Below, one piece after another: positions 1 to 11,117 of a DNA stretch of 64,000 bases. The notes under the pieces were generated by a model. That model searched no databases, was not told the DNA's origin, and was given only the letters and a program-made list of their open reading frames with translations. The DNA is from Macrostomum hystrix (lineage: Eukaryota > Platyhelminthes > Macrostomidae), in NCBI GenBank assembly GCA_950097015.1, contig CATNEN010000012.1:3403501-3467500 (forward strand), given 5' to 3'. Each line of letters opens with the position of its first letter. Position 1 is the first letter of the stretch. The position numbers and the translations under genes were made by a program.

Positions 1-1970
1 GGCTTTTAGCTCCGCTGCCCTAATCCTTCTAGTTGGCTCTCAGCTCCGCTACCCTAATCCTTCTAGTTGGCTTTTAGCTCCGCTGCCCTAATCCTTCTAG
101 TTGGCTTTTAGCTCCGCTGCCCTAATCCTTCTAGTTGGCTCTCAGCTCCGCTACCCTAATCCTTCTAGTTGGCTTTTAGCTCCGCTGCCCTAATCCTTCT
201 AGTTGGCTTTTAGCTCCGCTGCCCTAATCCTTCTAGTTGGCTTTTAGCTCGGCTGCCCTAATCCTTCTAGTTGGCTTTTAGCTCCGCTGCCCTAATCCTT
301 CTAGTTGGCTTTTAGCTCCGCTGCCCTAATCCTTCTAGTTGGCTTTTAGCTCGGCTGCCCTAATCCTTCTAGTTGGCTTTTAGCTCCGCTGCCCTAATCC
401 TTGTAGTTGGCTCTTAGCTCCGCTACCCTAATCCTTCTAGTTGGGTTTTAGCTCCGCTACCCTAATCCTTCTAGTTGGGTTTTAGCTCCGCTACCCTAAT
501 CCTTGTAGTTGGCTCTTAGCTCCGCTACCCTAATCCTTCTAGTTGGGTTTTAGCTCCGCTACCCTAATCCTTCTAGTTGGGTTTTAGCTCCGCTACCCTA
601 ATCCTTCTAGTTGGGTTTTAGCTCCGCTACCCTAATCCTTCTAGTTGGCTTTTAGCTCCGCTACCCTAATCCTTCTAGTTGGCTCTTAGCTCCGCTACCC
701 TAATCCTTCTAGTTGGCTTTTAGCTCCGCTGCCCTAATCCTTCTAGTTGGCTTTTAGCTCCGCTACCCTAATCCTTCTTGTTGGCTTTTAGCTCTGCTAC
801 CCTAATCCTTCTAGTTGGCTTTTAGCTCCGCTGCCCAAATCCTTCTAGTTGGCTTTTAGCTCCGCTGCCCTAATCCTTCTAGTTGGCTTTTAGCTCCGCT
901 GCCCTAATCCTTCTAGTTGGCTTTTAGCTCCGCTGCCCTAATCCTTCTAGTTGGCTTTTTAGCTCCGCTACCCTAATCCTTCTAGTTGGCTTTTAGCTCC
1001 GCTGCCCTAATCCTTCTAGTTGGCTTTTAGCTCGGCTGCCCTAATCCTTCTAGTTGGCTTTTAGCTCCGCTGCCCTAATCCTTCTAGTTGGCTTTTAGCT
1101 CCGCTGCCCTAATCCTTCTAGTTGGCTTTTAGCTCCGCTGCCCTAATCCTTCTAGTTGGGTTTTAGCTCCGCTACCCTAATCCTTCTAGTTGGCTTTTAG
1201 CTCCGCTGCCCTAATCCTTCTAGTTGGCTTTTAGCTCCGCTGCCCTAATCCTTCTAGTTGGCTCTCAGCTCCGCTGCCCTAATCCTTCTAGTTGGCTTTT
1301 AGCTCCGCTACCCTAATCCTTCTAGTTGGCTTTTAGCTCCGCTACCCTAATCCTTCTAGTTGGCTCTCAGCTCCGCTGCCCTAGTCCATCTAGTTGGCTT
1401 TTAGCTCCGCTGCCCTAATCCTTCTAGTTGGCTTTTAGCTCCGCTGCCCTAATCCTTCTAGTTGGGTTTTAGCTCCGCTGCCCTAATCCTTCTAGTTGGC
1501 TTTTAGCTCCGCTACCCTAATCCTTCTAGTTGGCTCTTAGCTCCGCTGCCCTAATCCTTCTAGTTGGCTTTTAGCTCCGCTGCCCTAATCCTTCTAGTTG
1601 GCTTTTAGCTCCGCTACCCTAATCCTTCTAGTTGGCTCTCAGCTCCGCTGCCCTAATCCTTCTAGTTGGCTTTTAGCTCCGCTACCCTAATCCTTCTAGT
1701 TGGGTTTTAGCTCCGCTACCCTAATCCTTCTAGTTGGCTTTTAGCTCCGCTACCCTAATCCTTCTAGTTGGCTCTTAGCTCCGCTACCCTAATCCTTCTA
1801 GTTGGCTTTTAGCTCCGCTGCCCTAATCCTTCTAGTTGGCTTTTAGCTCCGCTACCCTAATCCTTCTAGTTGGCTTTTAGCTCCGCTGCCCTAATCCTTC
1901 TAGTTGGCTTTTAGCTCCGCTACCCTAATCCTTCTAGTTGACTCTCAGCTCCGCTGCCCTAATCCTTCTA
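1..1970. repeat. 34-bp minisatellite, about 58 units
   Basis: Unbroken head-to-tail array of a 34-bp unit (core TTTTAGCTCCGCTGCCCTAA) that runs off the left edge. Variant positions (ctg/cta, ggc/ggg, ttt/ctc) are shuffled between units. It stops about 80 bp before the first brat-like exon, so it probably lies in the intron upstream of that exon. Confidence 0.95.
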
Positions 1971-2052
1971 TGATAATTGTTTATTCTAAGCTCCACTTCC
2001 TTAATCATAAATCCATCAAGATCATTGTTGAATGCTTCATTAAATTTCCCAG

Positions 2053-3770
2053 AATTCGGCAGCCTACCTGAACAAATTAAAGTCAGAAGTAGGCAGTGCG
2101 CCTGGCCCGTGCGCGGCCTACGGTACTAGCAACAACCCGGCTCTGTTTGGCCTACCCTCCCAGACTAGTCCGGGCGCTCCCGGCTCAGACAGCGGCGTCA
2201 GCATCGGCTCCGAGCCATTGCTGAGCTCCGTACTAGCCGCTAATAAGCAACAGCTGCAGCTAGACGCAATGCAGCATTCTGCGTTCGATTTTGCTTCCAT
2301 TGTTTCCGGCGGCAGCGGGGGTGGCTGCGGCGCTCCGGGCTCCATCTCGCCGACGCAGCATTCGCATTCGTCAGCCTCTGGCATTGTCACCGCTGCCTCG
2401 GCTAGCAGTTTCCGCACCGGCCGCTGCATACCAATGACCGTGCGCCACCGCTGGGGGTCGCTTGGCTCTGCTGTCGGACAGTTTAATTCGCCGCATGGCT
2501 TCTGCCTTGGACCAGATGAGGATATTGTGGTGGCCGATACGCAAAATCACCGGGTGCAGGTGTGCATTTGTTTACTCACTTTCAGGGTCACGATTTGGTT
2601 CAGTTTTCACCTTAATGTGTCAGTTTCCTCCTGGAAAATGAGTCAGTTTCCACCTGGAAAATGAGTCAGTTTCCACCTGGAAAATGAGTCAGTTTTCACG
2701 TAGGATATGGGTCAGCTTCCACCTAAGATATGGGTCAGTTTCCACCAAGGATGAGGGTCAGTTTCCACCTAGGATATGGGTCAGCTTCCACCTAGGATAT
2801 GGGTCAGTTTCCACCTAAGATATGGGTCAGTTTCCACCTAGGATATGGGTCAGCTTCCACCTAAGATATGGGTCAGTTTCCACCTAGGATATGGGTCAGC
2901 TTCCACCTAAGATATGGGTCAGTTTCCACCTAGGATATGGGTCAGTTTCCACCTAGGATATGGGTCAGTTTCCACCTAGGATATGGGTCAGTTTCCACCT
3001 AGGATATGGGTCAGTTTCCACCTGGGTTCAATAAAGTTCTATACGTCCGCCCTCCCCACCCACCGGGCTCGCAGGTATTCGACAAGTCCGGCGAGCTCAA
3101 ATTCCAATTCGGCGTTGCCGGCCGAGAGGAGGGCCAGCTCTGGTATCCGCGCAAGGTTGCCGTGATGCGCCAATCGGCCCTCTACGTTGTCTGCGATCGT
3201 GGCAGCGAGCGCAGCCGAATGCAGCTGTTTAATAAGGCCGGCCAGTTTCTGCGCAAGATCACAGTCCGCTACATAGACATTGTGGCCGGCTTGGCCATCA
3301 ACAATCTGCAGCAGATTGTAGCCGTTGACTCAGTCTCTCCGACTGTGTTTGTCATTGCCGAGAATGGCGACTTAGTTAAATGGTTCGATTGCTCCAGCTA
3401 TATGCGCGAGCCATCAGACATTGCCATCCAGGGTCGCGAGTATTTCATTTGCGATTTCAAAGGCCACTGCGTCTGCGTATTCCAGGACGATGGCACTTTC
3501 CTCCGCCGCATCGGCTCCGAGTCCATCACCAACTTTCCCAACGGTATTGATATTAGCGATCACGGCGACGTTCTGGTTGGCGACTCGCATGGCAACAAAT
3601 TTCACGTGGCCGTGTTCAATCCGGCTGGCCAGCTGACCTCCGAGTTCGAATGCTCGGCTGTAAAGGTGTCCCGCTGCTGCGGACTCAAGATCACTAGCGA
3701 GGGCTACGTTGTCACCCTAGCCAAGAACAACCACCATGTGTTAGTGCTCAACACACTCTACATTGCCTGA
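2053..3770 (+). CDS. brat: Brat-like NHL-repeat protein, C-terminal 400 residues (5' part outside window)
   Basis: Two exons are visible: 2053-2559 and 3075-3770 (stop TGA), joined in phase 0 across a 515-bp intron. The first 130 or so residues are low-complexity (Ser, Gly, Gln, Ala). The NHL beta-propeller then runs to the end: FNSPHG and [13 protein letters not shown] lead across the junction into [13 protein letters not shown], and later blades include [10 protein letters not shown] and [13 protein letters not shown]. This order matches the Drosophila Brat/TRIM-NHL propeller, an RNA-binding translational repressor acting in the cytoplasm in differentiation and stem-cell control. B-box and coiled-coil exons would lie left of position 1. 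The ending LNTLYIA fits the end of the last blade. TRIM2/3 or LIN-41 relatives are possible, but the blade sequence looks closest to Brat. Family assignment is confident; the exact orthologue less so. Confidence 0.87.
2600..3040. repeat. 23-bp minisatellite filling brat intron
   Basis: Unit core GTCAGTTTCCACCTAGGATA, about 18 units. It begins about 40 bp after the 5' splice site and ends about 40 bp before the 3' splice site, so it is most of the intron. Confidence 0.93.
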
Positions 3771-3771
3771 G

Positions 3772-4861
3772 GTACGGAAACCACTGGCTAGCACCTGTGC
3801 GACCAATTTGTGTCTCCCCCTCTCTCATCTCTTACTCTGGCTCACATATCTATTGTCTATCTTACCTTACTGTCTCACTTTTATCTTACCCTGTATCCCT
3901 TTTATCATCTCAGTTCACTCTGTCTCAATTTTATCTCACTATCATCTCACTCTGTCTCAATTTTATCTCACTGTCATCTCACTGTCTCAATTTTATCTCA
4001 CTATCATCTCAATGTCTCACTATTATCTTACTATCATCTCACTCTGTCTCAATTTTATCTCACTATCATCTCACTCTGTCTCACTTTTATCTTAATATCA
4101 TCTCACCCTGTCTCACTTTTATCTCACTATCATCTCACTCTGTCTCACTTTTATCTTAATATCATCTCACCCTGTCTCAATTTTATCTCACTATCATCTC
4201 ACTCTGTCTCAATTTTATCTCACTATCATCTCACTCTGTCTCAATTTTATCTTACTGTCATCTCACTCTGTCTCAATTTTATCTTACTATCATCTCACTC
4301 TGTCTCAATTTTATCTTACTGTCATCTCACTGTCTCAATTTTATCTAACTATCATCTCACTCTGTCTCACTTTTATCTCACTATCATCTCACCCTGTCTC
4401 ACTTTTATCTTACTATCATCTCACTCTGTCTCACTTTTATCTTAATATCATCTCACTATGTCTCACTTTTATCTTACTATCATCTCACTGTCTCAATTTT
4501 ATCTTACTGTCATCTCTCTGTCTCAATTTTATCTCACTGTCATCTCACTGTCTCACTATTATCTTACTATCATCTCACTCTGTCTCAATTTTATCTCACT
4601 TTCATCTCACTGTCTCACTATTATCTTACTATCATCTCACTCTGTCTCAATTTTATCTCACTGTCATCTCACTCTGTCTCACTTTTATCTTACTATCATC
4701 TCACTGTCTCATTTTTATCCCACTTTGTATTGTCTCTCTTTTTTTACTCTTTTAGCTTACCATCCTCCTATTTTATTGATAATATTTTTATTTGCCTGTT
4801 TGTATTGGTTCTCTTATAATTCCTGTGTTCTTCATGAAAAGAATTAATTATTGAATTTCAG
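3772..4861 (+). other. Possible brat 3'UTR intron with a 29-32-bp minisatellite
   Basis: A GT (GTACGG) occurs one base after the stop codon. A good acceptor (TTGAATTTCAG) ends at 4861, and a short tail with AATAAA at 4978 follows. Between them, about 3880-4720, is a pyrimidine-rich array with unit core TCTCAATTTTATCTCACTAT, whose unit length alternates between 29 and 32 bp. The splice is inferred from motifs only. The alternative is an unspliced 1.2-kb 3'UTR. Confidence 0.5.
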
Positions 4862-4977
4862 ATCACTGAAGCAGAATTCATTCGTCAGCCAAGTTGACCT
4901 CAGTTGCTAATCTTGGCCCGGGCTTGTTTGAATTAGCTCCACCATTGATCTGCTTGCTAGTTTGAAGCTACAGTTGA

Positions 4978-4983
4978 AATAAA
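4978..4983 (+). promoter_or_regulatory. Polyadenylation signal AATAAA, brat 3' end
   Basis: AATAAA in the context TTGAAATAAATTAT, 1.2 kb after the stop codon and about 115 bp after the putative 3'UTR acceptor. It is followed by AT-rich non-coding sequence. Confidence 0.6.
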
Positions 4984-4989
4984 TTATCC

Positions 4990-5930
4990 TATCAACCTAT
5001 AAAAAAACAAAACGGGTGCTTTCTTTGTGTCAACATCTTTTGCTTTTGCTTTATTCGCTTCAGTTTTGCAATCCATTTTCGAGTGTAATTTCTTCTCCAG
5101 CCTTTTTTTACCTTCTTCTGTCTTTGTGTGTTTTGTGAGTCGATCAGGTCGGTTGTTATGTCTATCATCTCTTTGTCGTTATAATTGACACAACATTTTT
5201 CCTGCTTCGATTTGTTTTTAAACGTCGCGACCAAACATTTCCTTGTCTCCCACATACTGTCCTTCTGTTTTATATATAATTGATTGTCTGTTTTGCCAGC
5301 AGTTTTGCCTGAACCCTCAATTTATTTACGGCTGTCTTAGCGTAGTTGTCGGCACACTTTGCCTACATAACTAAGGGGAGAGCACTTGTTTTCACCTATG
5401 TTTTCTTCCACTCAATCTCTAGTTTTTTGTGTTTTTATACCTCCGTATTTGTTTATTTATTTATTTCTATTAGCAGCATTGCAGATGTTCCACTATAAAT
5501 CACACTAGTTGTGTCTGTTTATTAGACTATTTACAAGTGCCTAGTGAATGAGAGGCTGACTTTACTTTAGCTGACAAAAGCAACTAAATTGTCTATGTGA
5601 TACGCCTGTGTAAATCGCCCGCTGAATACACTTAAGTACTTTTTCAACGAACAGTATATTTATATGTAAAAAAAAACAAAAAATATTGCTAAAAGTATTA
5701 CTCAGTACTGCTACATGCGTTTTTTCTCGCCACACGCCAACTACTCTGAAACTTTGTCCTAATACATCCATGATATAGTTTTTTTAATTAGCTTACTTTC
5801 TGTGCTTAGGTAGCCTTGTTATATTCTGAGACTTCTAAATATACCATTTTAAACTATTAAAAAGTTGTCTATTCGTATCTTGTCGTATCTTGTCTTAGCC
5901 ACATAACCATGTACTATAACCACAGCCACT
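4990..5930. other. AT-rich spacer, no gene seen
   Basis: AT-rich sequence with short open frames only, none with splice-compatible coding character or a recognisable domain. Confidence 0.6.
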
Positions 5931-5939
5931 TCTCTGCCC

Positions 5940-6215
5940 CAAACTGCAGCCACCTCACTCCCTCCCTCTGCCCCGGCTGCAGCCATCTCACTCCTTCCCT
6001 CTGCCCCGACTGCAGCCATCTCACTCCTTCCCTCTGCCCCGACTGCATCTACCTCACTCCTTCCCTCTGCCCCGACTGCAGCCACCTCACTCCTTCCCTC
6101 TGCCCCGACTGCATCCACCTCACTCCTTCCCCCTGCCCCGACTGCAGCCACCTCACTCCCTCCCTCTGCCCCGACTGCAGCCACCACTCCTTCCCTCTGC
6201 CCCGACTGCAGTCTC
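5940..6215. repeat. 33-bp minisatellite, about 8 units
   Basis: Unit core CACTCCTTCCCTCTGCCCCG, with CTGCAGCCAC or CTGCATCCAC variants. It lies in AT-rich spacer and is not associated with a visible exon. Confidence 0.93.
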
Positions 6216-6239
6216 TGGCAATTCCCTTTTTCATTATGT

Positions 6240-6950
6240 GCTTATTTTAAAAAAACGCCGTTCCACAGATTTATCTGGCGTCGTGTTTTTTTGTCAGTTT
6301 TTACTTTACTTTTTCATCTGCGTATTAAATGGCATGAGATTAGCGTTCTTTAAATGTGACCTGTATTCGCTAGAAGTCCGATCTTTCACCTGTCCTTATT
6401 TTTTGGGCCCTGCGTTTTATAAAGATGCTCATGATTTATTCTCTCTTTGTCCAGCTCCCATTTTCATTTACCCAATCGCTTTATTTACATATACCGCAAC
6501 AGTTTGTGGCTTCCGCTTAACTTTTGAATTATGTTAAATTTTGTTTGTTAGTTTTTTTTCTTTAAAAAACCTTGGAAATCCGTGCTTTCCTGTCTGTCAG
6601 GCCTATGTGAGTGTGAGTGCAGTTTAAAACTATCATTTTTTATTTTTCTTGCTGTTGTATTTTAACGTAGATTAATGAAACTGGCATTTGCACATTCAAC
6701 TTCTATTCTAGTGTCTCCTGTGCCTAACTCACATAGCTTTTCTCATCCAGCTGCCAATTTTCTTAGCACTCTTTGTACCCTCGTGCTGTTTTATATTCAG
6801 TTTTTTGTTACCAATTTTCTGAAATTATCACCTTTAGCTACTAACGAACGCCAGACTAGCTTAAAAGCTCTAGATAGCCTATCGAAAACAATACTGAGAA
6901 ATATAAAATAAGACGTAAGCTGCCATCTGTGAGAAAGCGAATCTAAGTGT
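6240..6950. other. AT-rich spacer, no gene seen
   Basis: T-rich sequence with two short frames (6238-6537 and 6675-6911) that match no domain I recognise. Confidence 0.55.
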
Positions 6951-6954
6951 TGGT

Positions 6955-7555
6955 TGTTGCAGTCAGGGAGATCCAATGAGGTGGTGCGTGCCGCAGTCAG
7001 GGAGATCCAATGAGGTGGTGGGTGCTGCAGTCAGGGAGATCCAATGAGGTGGTGGGTGCTGCAGTCAGGGAGATCCAATGAGGTGGTGGGTGCTGCAGTC
7101 AGGGAGATCCAATGAGGTGGTGCGTGCCGCAGTCAGGGAGATCCAATGAGGTGGTGGGTGCTGCAGTCAGGGAGATCCAATGAGGTGGTGGGTGCTGCAG
7201 TCAGGGAGATCCAATGAGGTGGTGGGTGCAGCAGTCAGGGAAATCCAATGAGGTGGTGGGTGCTGCAGTCAGGGAGATCCAATGAGGTGGTGGGTGCTGC
7301 AGTCAGGGAGATCCAATGAGGTGGTGGGTGCTGCAGTCAGGGAGATCCAATGATGTGGTGGGTGCTGCAGTCAGGGAGATCCAATGAGGTGGTGGGTGCT
7401 GCAGTCAGGGAGATCCAATGAGGTGGTGGGTGCTGCAGTCAGGGAGATCCAATGAGGTGGTGGGTGCTGCAGTCAGGGAGATCCAATGAGGTGGTGGGTG
7501 CAGCAGTCAGGGAAATCCAATGAGGTGGTGGGTGCTGCAGTCAGGGAGATCCAAT
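6955..7555. repeat. 34-bp minisatellite, about 18 units
   Basis: Unit contains GCAGTCAGGGAGATCCAATG followed by AGGTGGTGGGTGCT. Units are nearly identical, with rare GCGTGCC or GTGCAGCAG variants. It shares a 17-bp stretch with the array at 34.8-35.1 kb. Confidence 0.94.
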
Positions 7556-7559
7556 GGGG

Positions 7560-8980
7560 TGTGTTAAAGTGTTATGCGCAAAACACATTTAGCCAGTAAG
7601 TGCTTCCTAGCTTCTGTAACATCCGGCAAAAAAGCTTGACAATAGTATTAGTTTAGCTACTAATTCTTATCGCATTGCTGGCTTTTTCTATATAGTTTTA
7701 GTCGGTTCTAGGCAACTGTCTACTGTTTCGCAATATTTTCAATGTCCTACTTGTTAGTAGTATCCTACAGCTGCAGTGCTTTTCGTGCATATCTTTTGAC
7801 TTATTAATTTGTATTCGAATGCTAGATATGTGTCTCCCTTGTCTCCAGTGCGAACAATGAACTATGGTTTTATCAAGTGCTTTTCTCCCCATTTGAGACC
7901 CGAGATTACATACGCAAACATTTAATTTACACATTTTTGTCCATCTTTTTTGCCTTTTTCATTGAAATCAGTTTAGCAATATGACTTGTTCCTGTGGCTA
8001 ACATTCGCTTACTCTGATATTGTACTTTTTATTTTATTTTTAAATCGCTCACAATTCCACACTCGCCTCAGTATTGTGCTTAGTCTATTTTGCGTGATAA
8101 GTAATATTGTTCGTGTCATTTAGTCATAACGATTGCGTGTGCAATATTATGGAATACATTTAGAATTCGCGTCACCTAGTAACTCATTCCGAAAAACGCT
8201 GCCCGCTTGTCTTAGCGCTTTTTATATTACTGACTCGACAATTTAGATTGCATAATTAAGTAGTATGTTTCATTTTTTAATTCTTTTTTTTTACTGACAA
8301 ACGAAATTGAAAGAATGAATTAATAGACTTGTCCCAGCCTATTCTTACTCTAGTTGAGACCTTATTTGGCACTTTGTGTGTGACTTTTTTGTCACAGTTT
8401 TGATTATGTAAAAGTACTTTGTTTCCTCGTCCGCTATTTATTCTTGCTGCTTTTCTTTTCTTAGTTATTTTTCTGCCTACATTTTTGTGGACATATGCAA
8501 AATAATCTATAGTTATAGCTTGCAATTTTTCTTCACCCTAGCATCATTAAACTGCCACTGCTAGCGTTGCTATTATTATTGACGTGACTATTTTTTCAAT
8601 TAAATAAATATTTTTTTCTACACTTTAAATCTGTATTCATATTTAGCTTTCCTTATTATTCTATTGAGAAATCATCAAATATATATATATATATCTAATC
8701 AAACATGCCGGCTCATTGCAACGGACCCTTTTTGCTTCCCCTAAAATTAATGGGAATCTAGCTTCTTTCTTTCGTTTGTTGTGTTTTCTAATAGAGACAA
8801 TTTATAAAAGAATGTCAACCTGACTGCTTCTCAACTGATAGAATGCAAGCAGCATTTGTTTAGCCGAGTTATTCAATATATATTTTCGCAACAATAGAAG
8901 TCATCTGGTTGTCTTTTTCACAGTCCTAGTCAAACGCAGAAACCACCGTTACACCGATCGGTCCAATCCATGCTTGCTTA
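7560..8980. other. AT-rich spacer, no gene seen
   Basis: AT-rich sequence with a short (AT)n run near 8680. No coding frame, RNA gene or repeat array is recognised. Confidence 0.6.
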
Positions 8981-8986
8981 TGTCTC

Positions 8987-9346
8987 TCAGAGCCTGGAAG
9001 AAATGGTAGTTGTATTGCAGATGGCGAAATGGTATCAAGCCGAGCAGTATGCTGGCAATGCTCACCTCCACACGTATTTGTCCTTGCGCTTGACTAGGCT
9101 GGCAGTCTCGCCCTGGTTCTCCAGATAGGCCAGGAAGCCGCGGTACAGGGCGGCCACAGCCCGGCTAACCTGCCTTGGCGACATGCGGCATTCGCCAGAC
9201 TCGCTAGAGTCGATGGACCGGCGCTTCAGAGACAACAGGCTGCGCCACTGCTCTGGCTGGGCGGCGGCGGCGGCTTCCGCTGTGCTGCCGGACGCTGCGG
9301 CCATCAAGCAGATGGCGCAGACGGCAATCAAAGTGACGGGCTGCAT
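8987..9346 (-). CDS. Small secreted peptide precursor, possible neuropeptide
   Basis: Two exons: 9346-9066 and 8993-8987, with a 72-bp intron (GTGAGC...TTCTTCCAG), give 95 residues. The start MQPV is chosen because a minus-strand TATA box at 9451-9456 puts transcription start near 9425, downstream of the next in-frame ATG (9439), and because a signal peptide follows (hydrophobic residues 3-20, then ASGSTA). After that come an Ala/Gln stretch, a dibasic site KRR around residue 40, a helical segment (VAALYRGFLAYLENQ), a second KRKDK site and a short tail ending YVWRL. One Cys remains after the signal. The layout resembles a prohormone: signal, spacer, dibasic sites, short peptide. The intron splits an Arg codon near the C-terminus, which is also seen in NPY/NPF genes, but the RF/RY-Gly motif is absent, so I do not assign that family. 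Confidence 0.6.
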
Positions 9347-9450
9347 GGCTATATGGGAATGTATGGACAAATGTTGAGGATTCGGCAAATAATACAGTCT
9401 GCAGGGAAATATAGATCGATTCTGCAATCGATACTCCACAGTTTCACAGC

Positions 9451-9456
9451 TTTATA
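9451..9456 (-). promoter_or_regulatory. TATA box of the peptide gene
   Basis: TATAAA on the minus strand in the context CAGTATAAAGCTG, about 105 bp upstream of the chosen ATG, leaving a 5'UTR of roughly 75-80 bases. Confidence 0.6.
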
Positions 9457-9459
9457 CTG

Positions 9460-10460
9460 CCTCCGCTAGCATGCATTATTCAACGAGTCCATGCTGCTGT
9501 CCCCCCGCCTCCTGACTCGAACTTGATCATGACGCCAAAGCTGCATGTTGACTATTAATTGCATCAAGGTCTGGCCGGGCATTTCGGCGGCACCTGAGGC
9601 TTGCGATGCGCCGATTCTTAATCCCCAACGGAGGCACTGGCTGGCTCAGCTGCTGTGGCCCAACTCTGGGCTAACTGATGCGCGATTTAATCCGATTTGT
9701 TCGACAAATTATTCATTTTCTTCCCCGGCGACCATCGAGCATGGAACAGTAAACTCCTGCCTGCCTGCCTACCGGCTTTCCCGGCTACTACTCACCTGTG
9801 TTCCGCTTGAGTTTCGATCGCTGAACCAGTTGAATTCTTGGTCTGGTCTGCAAAGTTGTCTGCTGGTCTGCAAAGTCAGCAAAGCTGTCCGAGTTTTATA
9901 CCCAGAATTCGGCTGATTCGGCGGTCAAAGAGACTGTGCGATGTCTTGTGGGCACTCCGTTAGTCTCAGCGATTCCCTTTGATTTCCAAACGGGGAGTCC
10001 ATTAGCAGAGCGAGACCAAATGGATTGTTTGGGACAAGAGCAAGACGGGACCAAAATACTGAAAATTCTCAGTCCGGGGAGAAACTCAGGAAAACAGTGC
10101 CGTTAACGTCAAGGAAATCGAAATTTGATTTGCGTCATCAATTTTTCTTTTTAGCCAGACTTCTTAATTTCCATTTGCACCTTATAAATGGACGAAGGCG
10201 AATCGCAGATTGGCGTCTAAAAAGCTGCTCAATGTCTAATTGAGCTTGCTGGCTACACCCCACCTTGGTGCACTTTTCTTGACCACTTTCCTACCGATCT
10301 ACCGATTCTCTACCTAATCTATTCATTTAGTATCTGATCTACCGAGTCACAATATTTAATCAAATGATTAAATACCTTTAAACTACGAGCTGCTACGAGC
10401 TCGTATCAGCTGGCCTGTAAGACTATCTGATGTTATGGCTACATAATATAAAAATAATTG
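9460..10460. other. Upstream region, no gene seen
   Basis: Unique sequence, more GC-balanced than the left spacer, with open frames at 9545-9916 and 10025-10243 that show no domain. It probably includes the distal promoter of the peptide gene. Confidence 0.5.
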
Positions 10461-10462
10461 CA

Positions 10463-10810
10463 GGAGGGCTGCGGGCAATGGCACATCATTTGGTGACACT
10501 AGACCCGCAGCCAGCGAGGAGGCAATTCTGTCCATTTCGCTGACTCCTGAGCACACACGCACACAGATACTTTACGCAGGCACACGCTCACACAGGTGTG
10601 TACATCTGCCCTGACTTTCTCATTGTCAGGCAGTGTACACTCTCACTGTGCCTTGGAGGTTGGCCCTCAAGGGCGTAAATTGCACGACAAGCCCCCAAGC
10701 CTTCTCTCCGCGGCTGAGCCCCAAATAAATGTGGCCTCGCCGTGGAATCGAACTTAGGGACCTTGGTGCGAGAGGCAAACGCGTTAACCGCTCTGCCACC
10801 GACCCGTCAT
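10463..10810 (-). mobile_element. tRNA-derived SINE, family A, full-length copy
   Basis: A sequence of about 345 bp that recurs at 33.7, 49.4, 49.8 and 53.7 kb. Read on the minus strand it starts at about 10810 with a tRNA-like head: A-box TGGCAGAGCGG and B-box AGTTCGATTCC about 40 bp later. A unique body with CA-rich patches follows, and it ends in GGGCTGCGGGC-type sequence plus an AT-rich tail. Pol III promoter boxes and dispersed copies in both orientations define it as a SINE. Confidence 0.85.
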
Positions 10811-10989
10811 GGCTGCATAGACGACGGGAAAAATGGGTAAGCCAATTAAGCCACAGGTTAAGAAAATTTTACGCTTCAACCATAGCTAAGAATTTCAAAT
10901 TTGAGCTGGCAACCAGGTATATTTATGTATTTATGCATGCATAATTCAGTTTTTGTCTGAATAAAAAATTTTTTTTATAATTCAATCCA

Positions 10990-11117
10990 AATATAAAACA
11001 AACCCAAGATTACCGGAAATTGTACAGCAAGGAAATCTTGTACGTTTCTGTACACACACATTGCTGACTTTGATTGTCTATAACAAAAGTTAAGCCGTCC
11101 TTTTCAAGGGCAGATTA
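10990..11117. other. 3' flank of the minus-strand membrane-protein gene
   Basis: AT-rich sequence downstream of the stop codon on the minus strand; no canonical AATAAA is visible on that strand here. Confidence 0.4.

Noticed and set aside
1-1970. CRISPR-like direct repeats
   Set aside because: The repeats are contiguous with no unique spacers and the DNA is eukaryotic; this and the other arrays are minisatellites.
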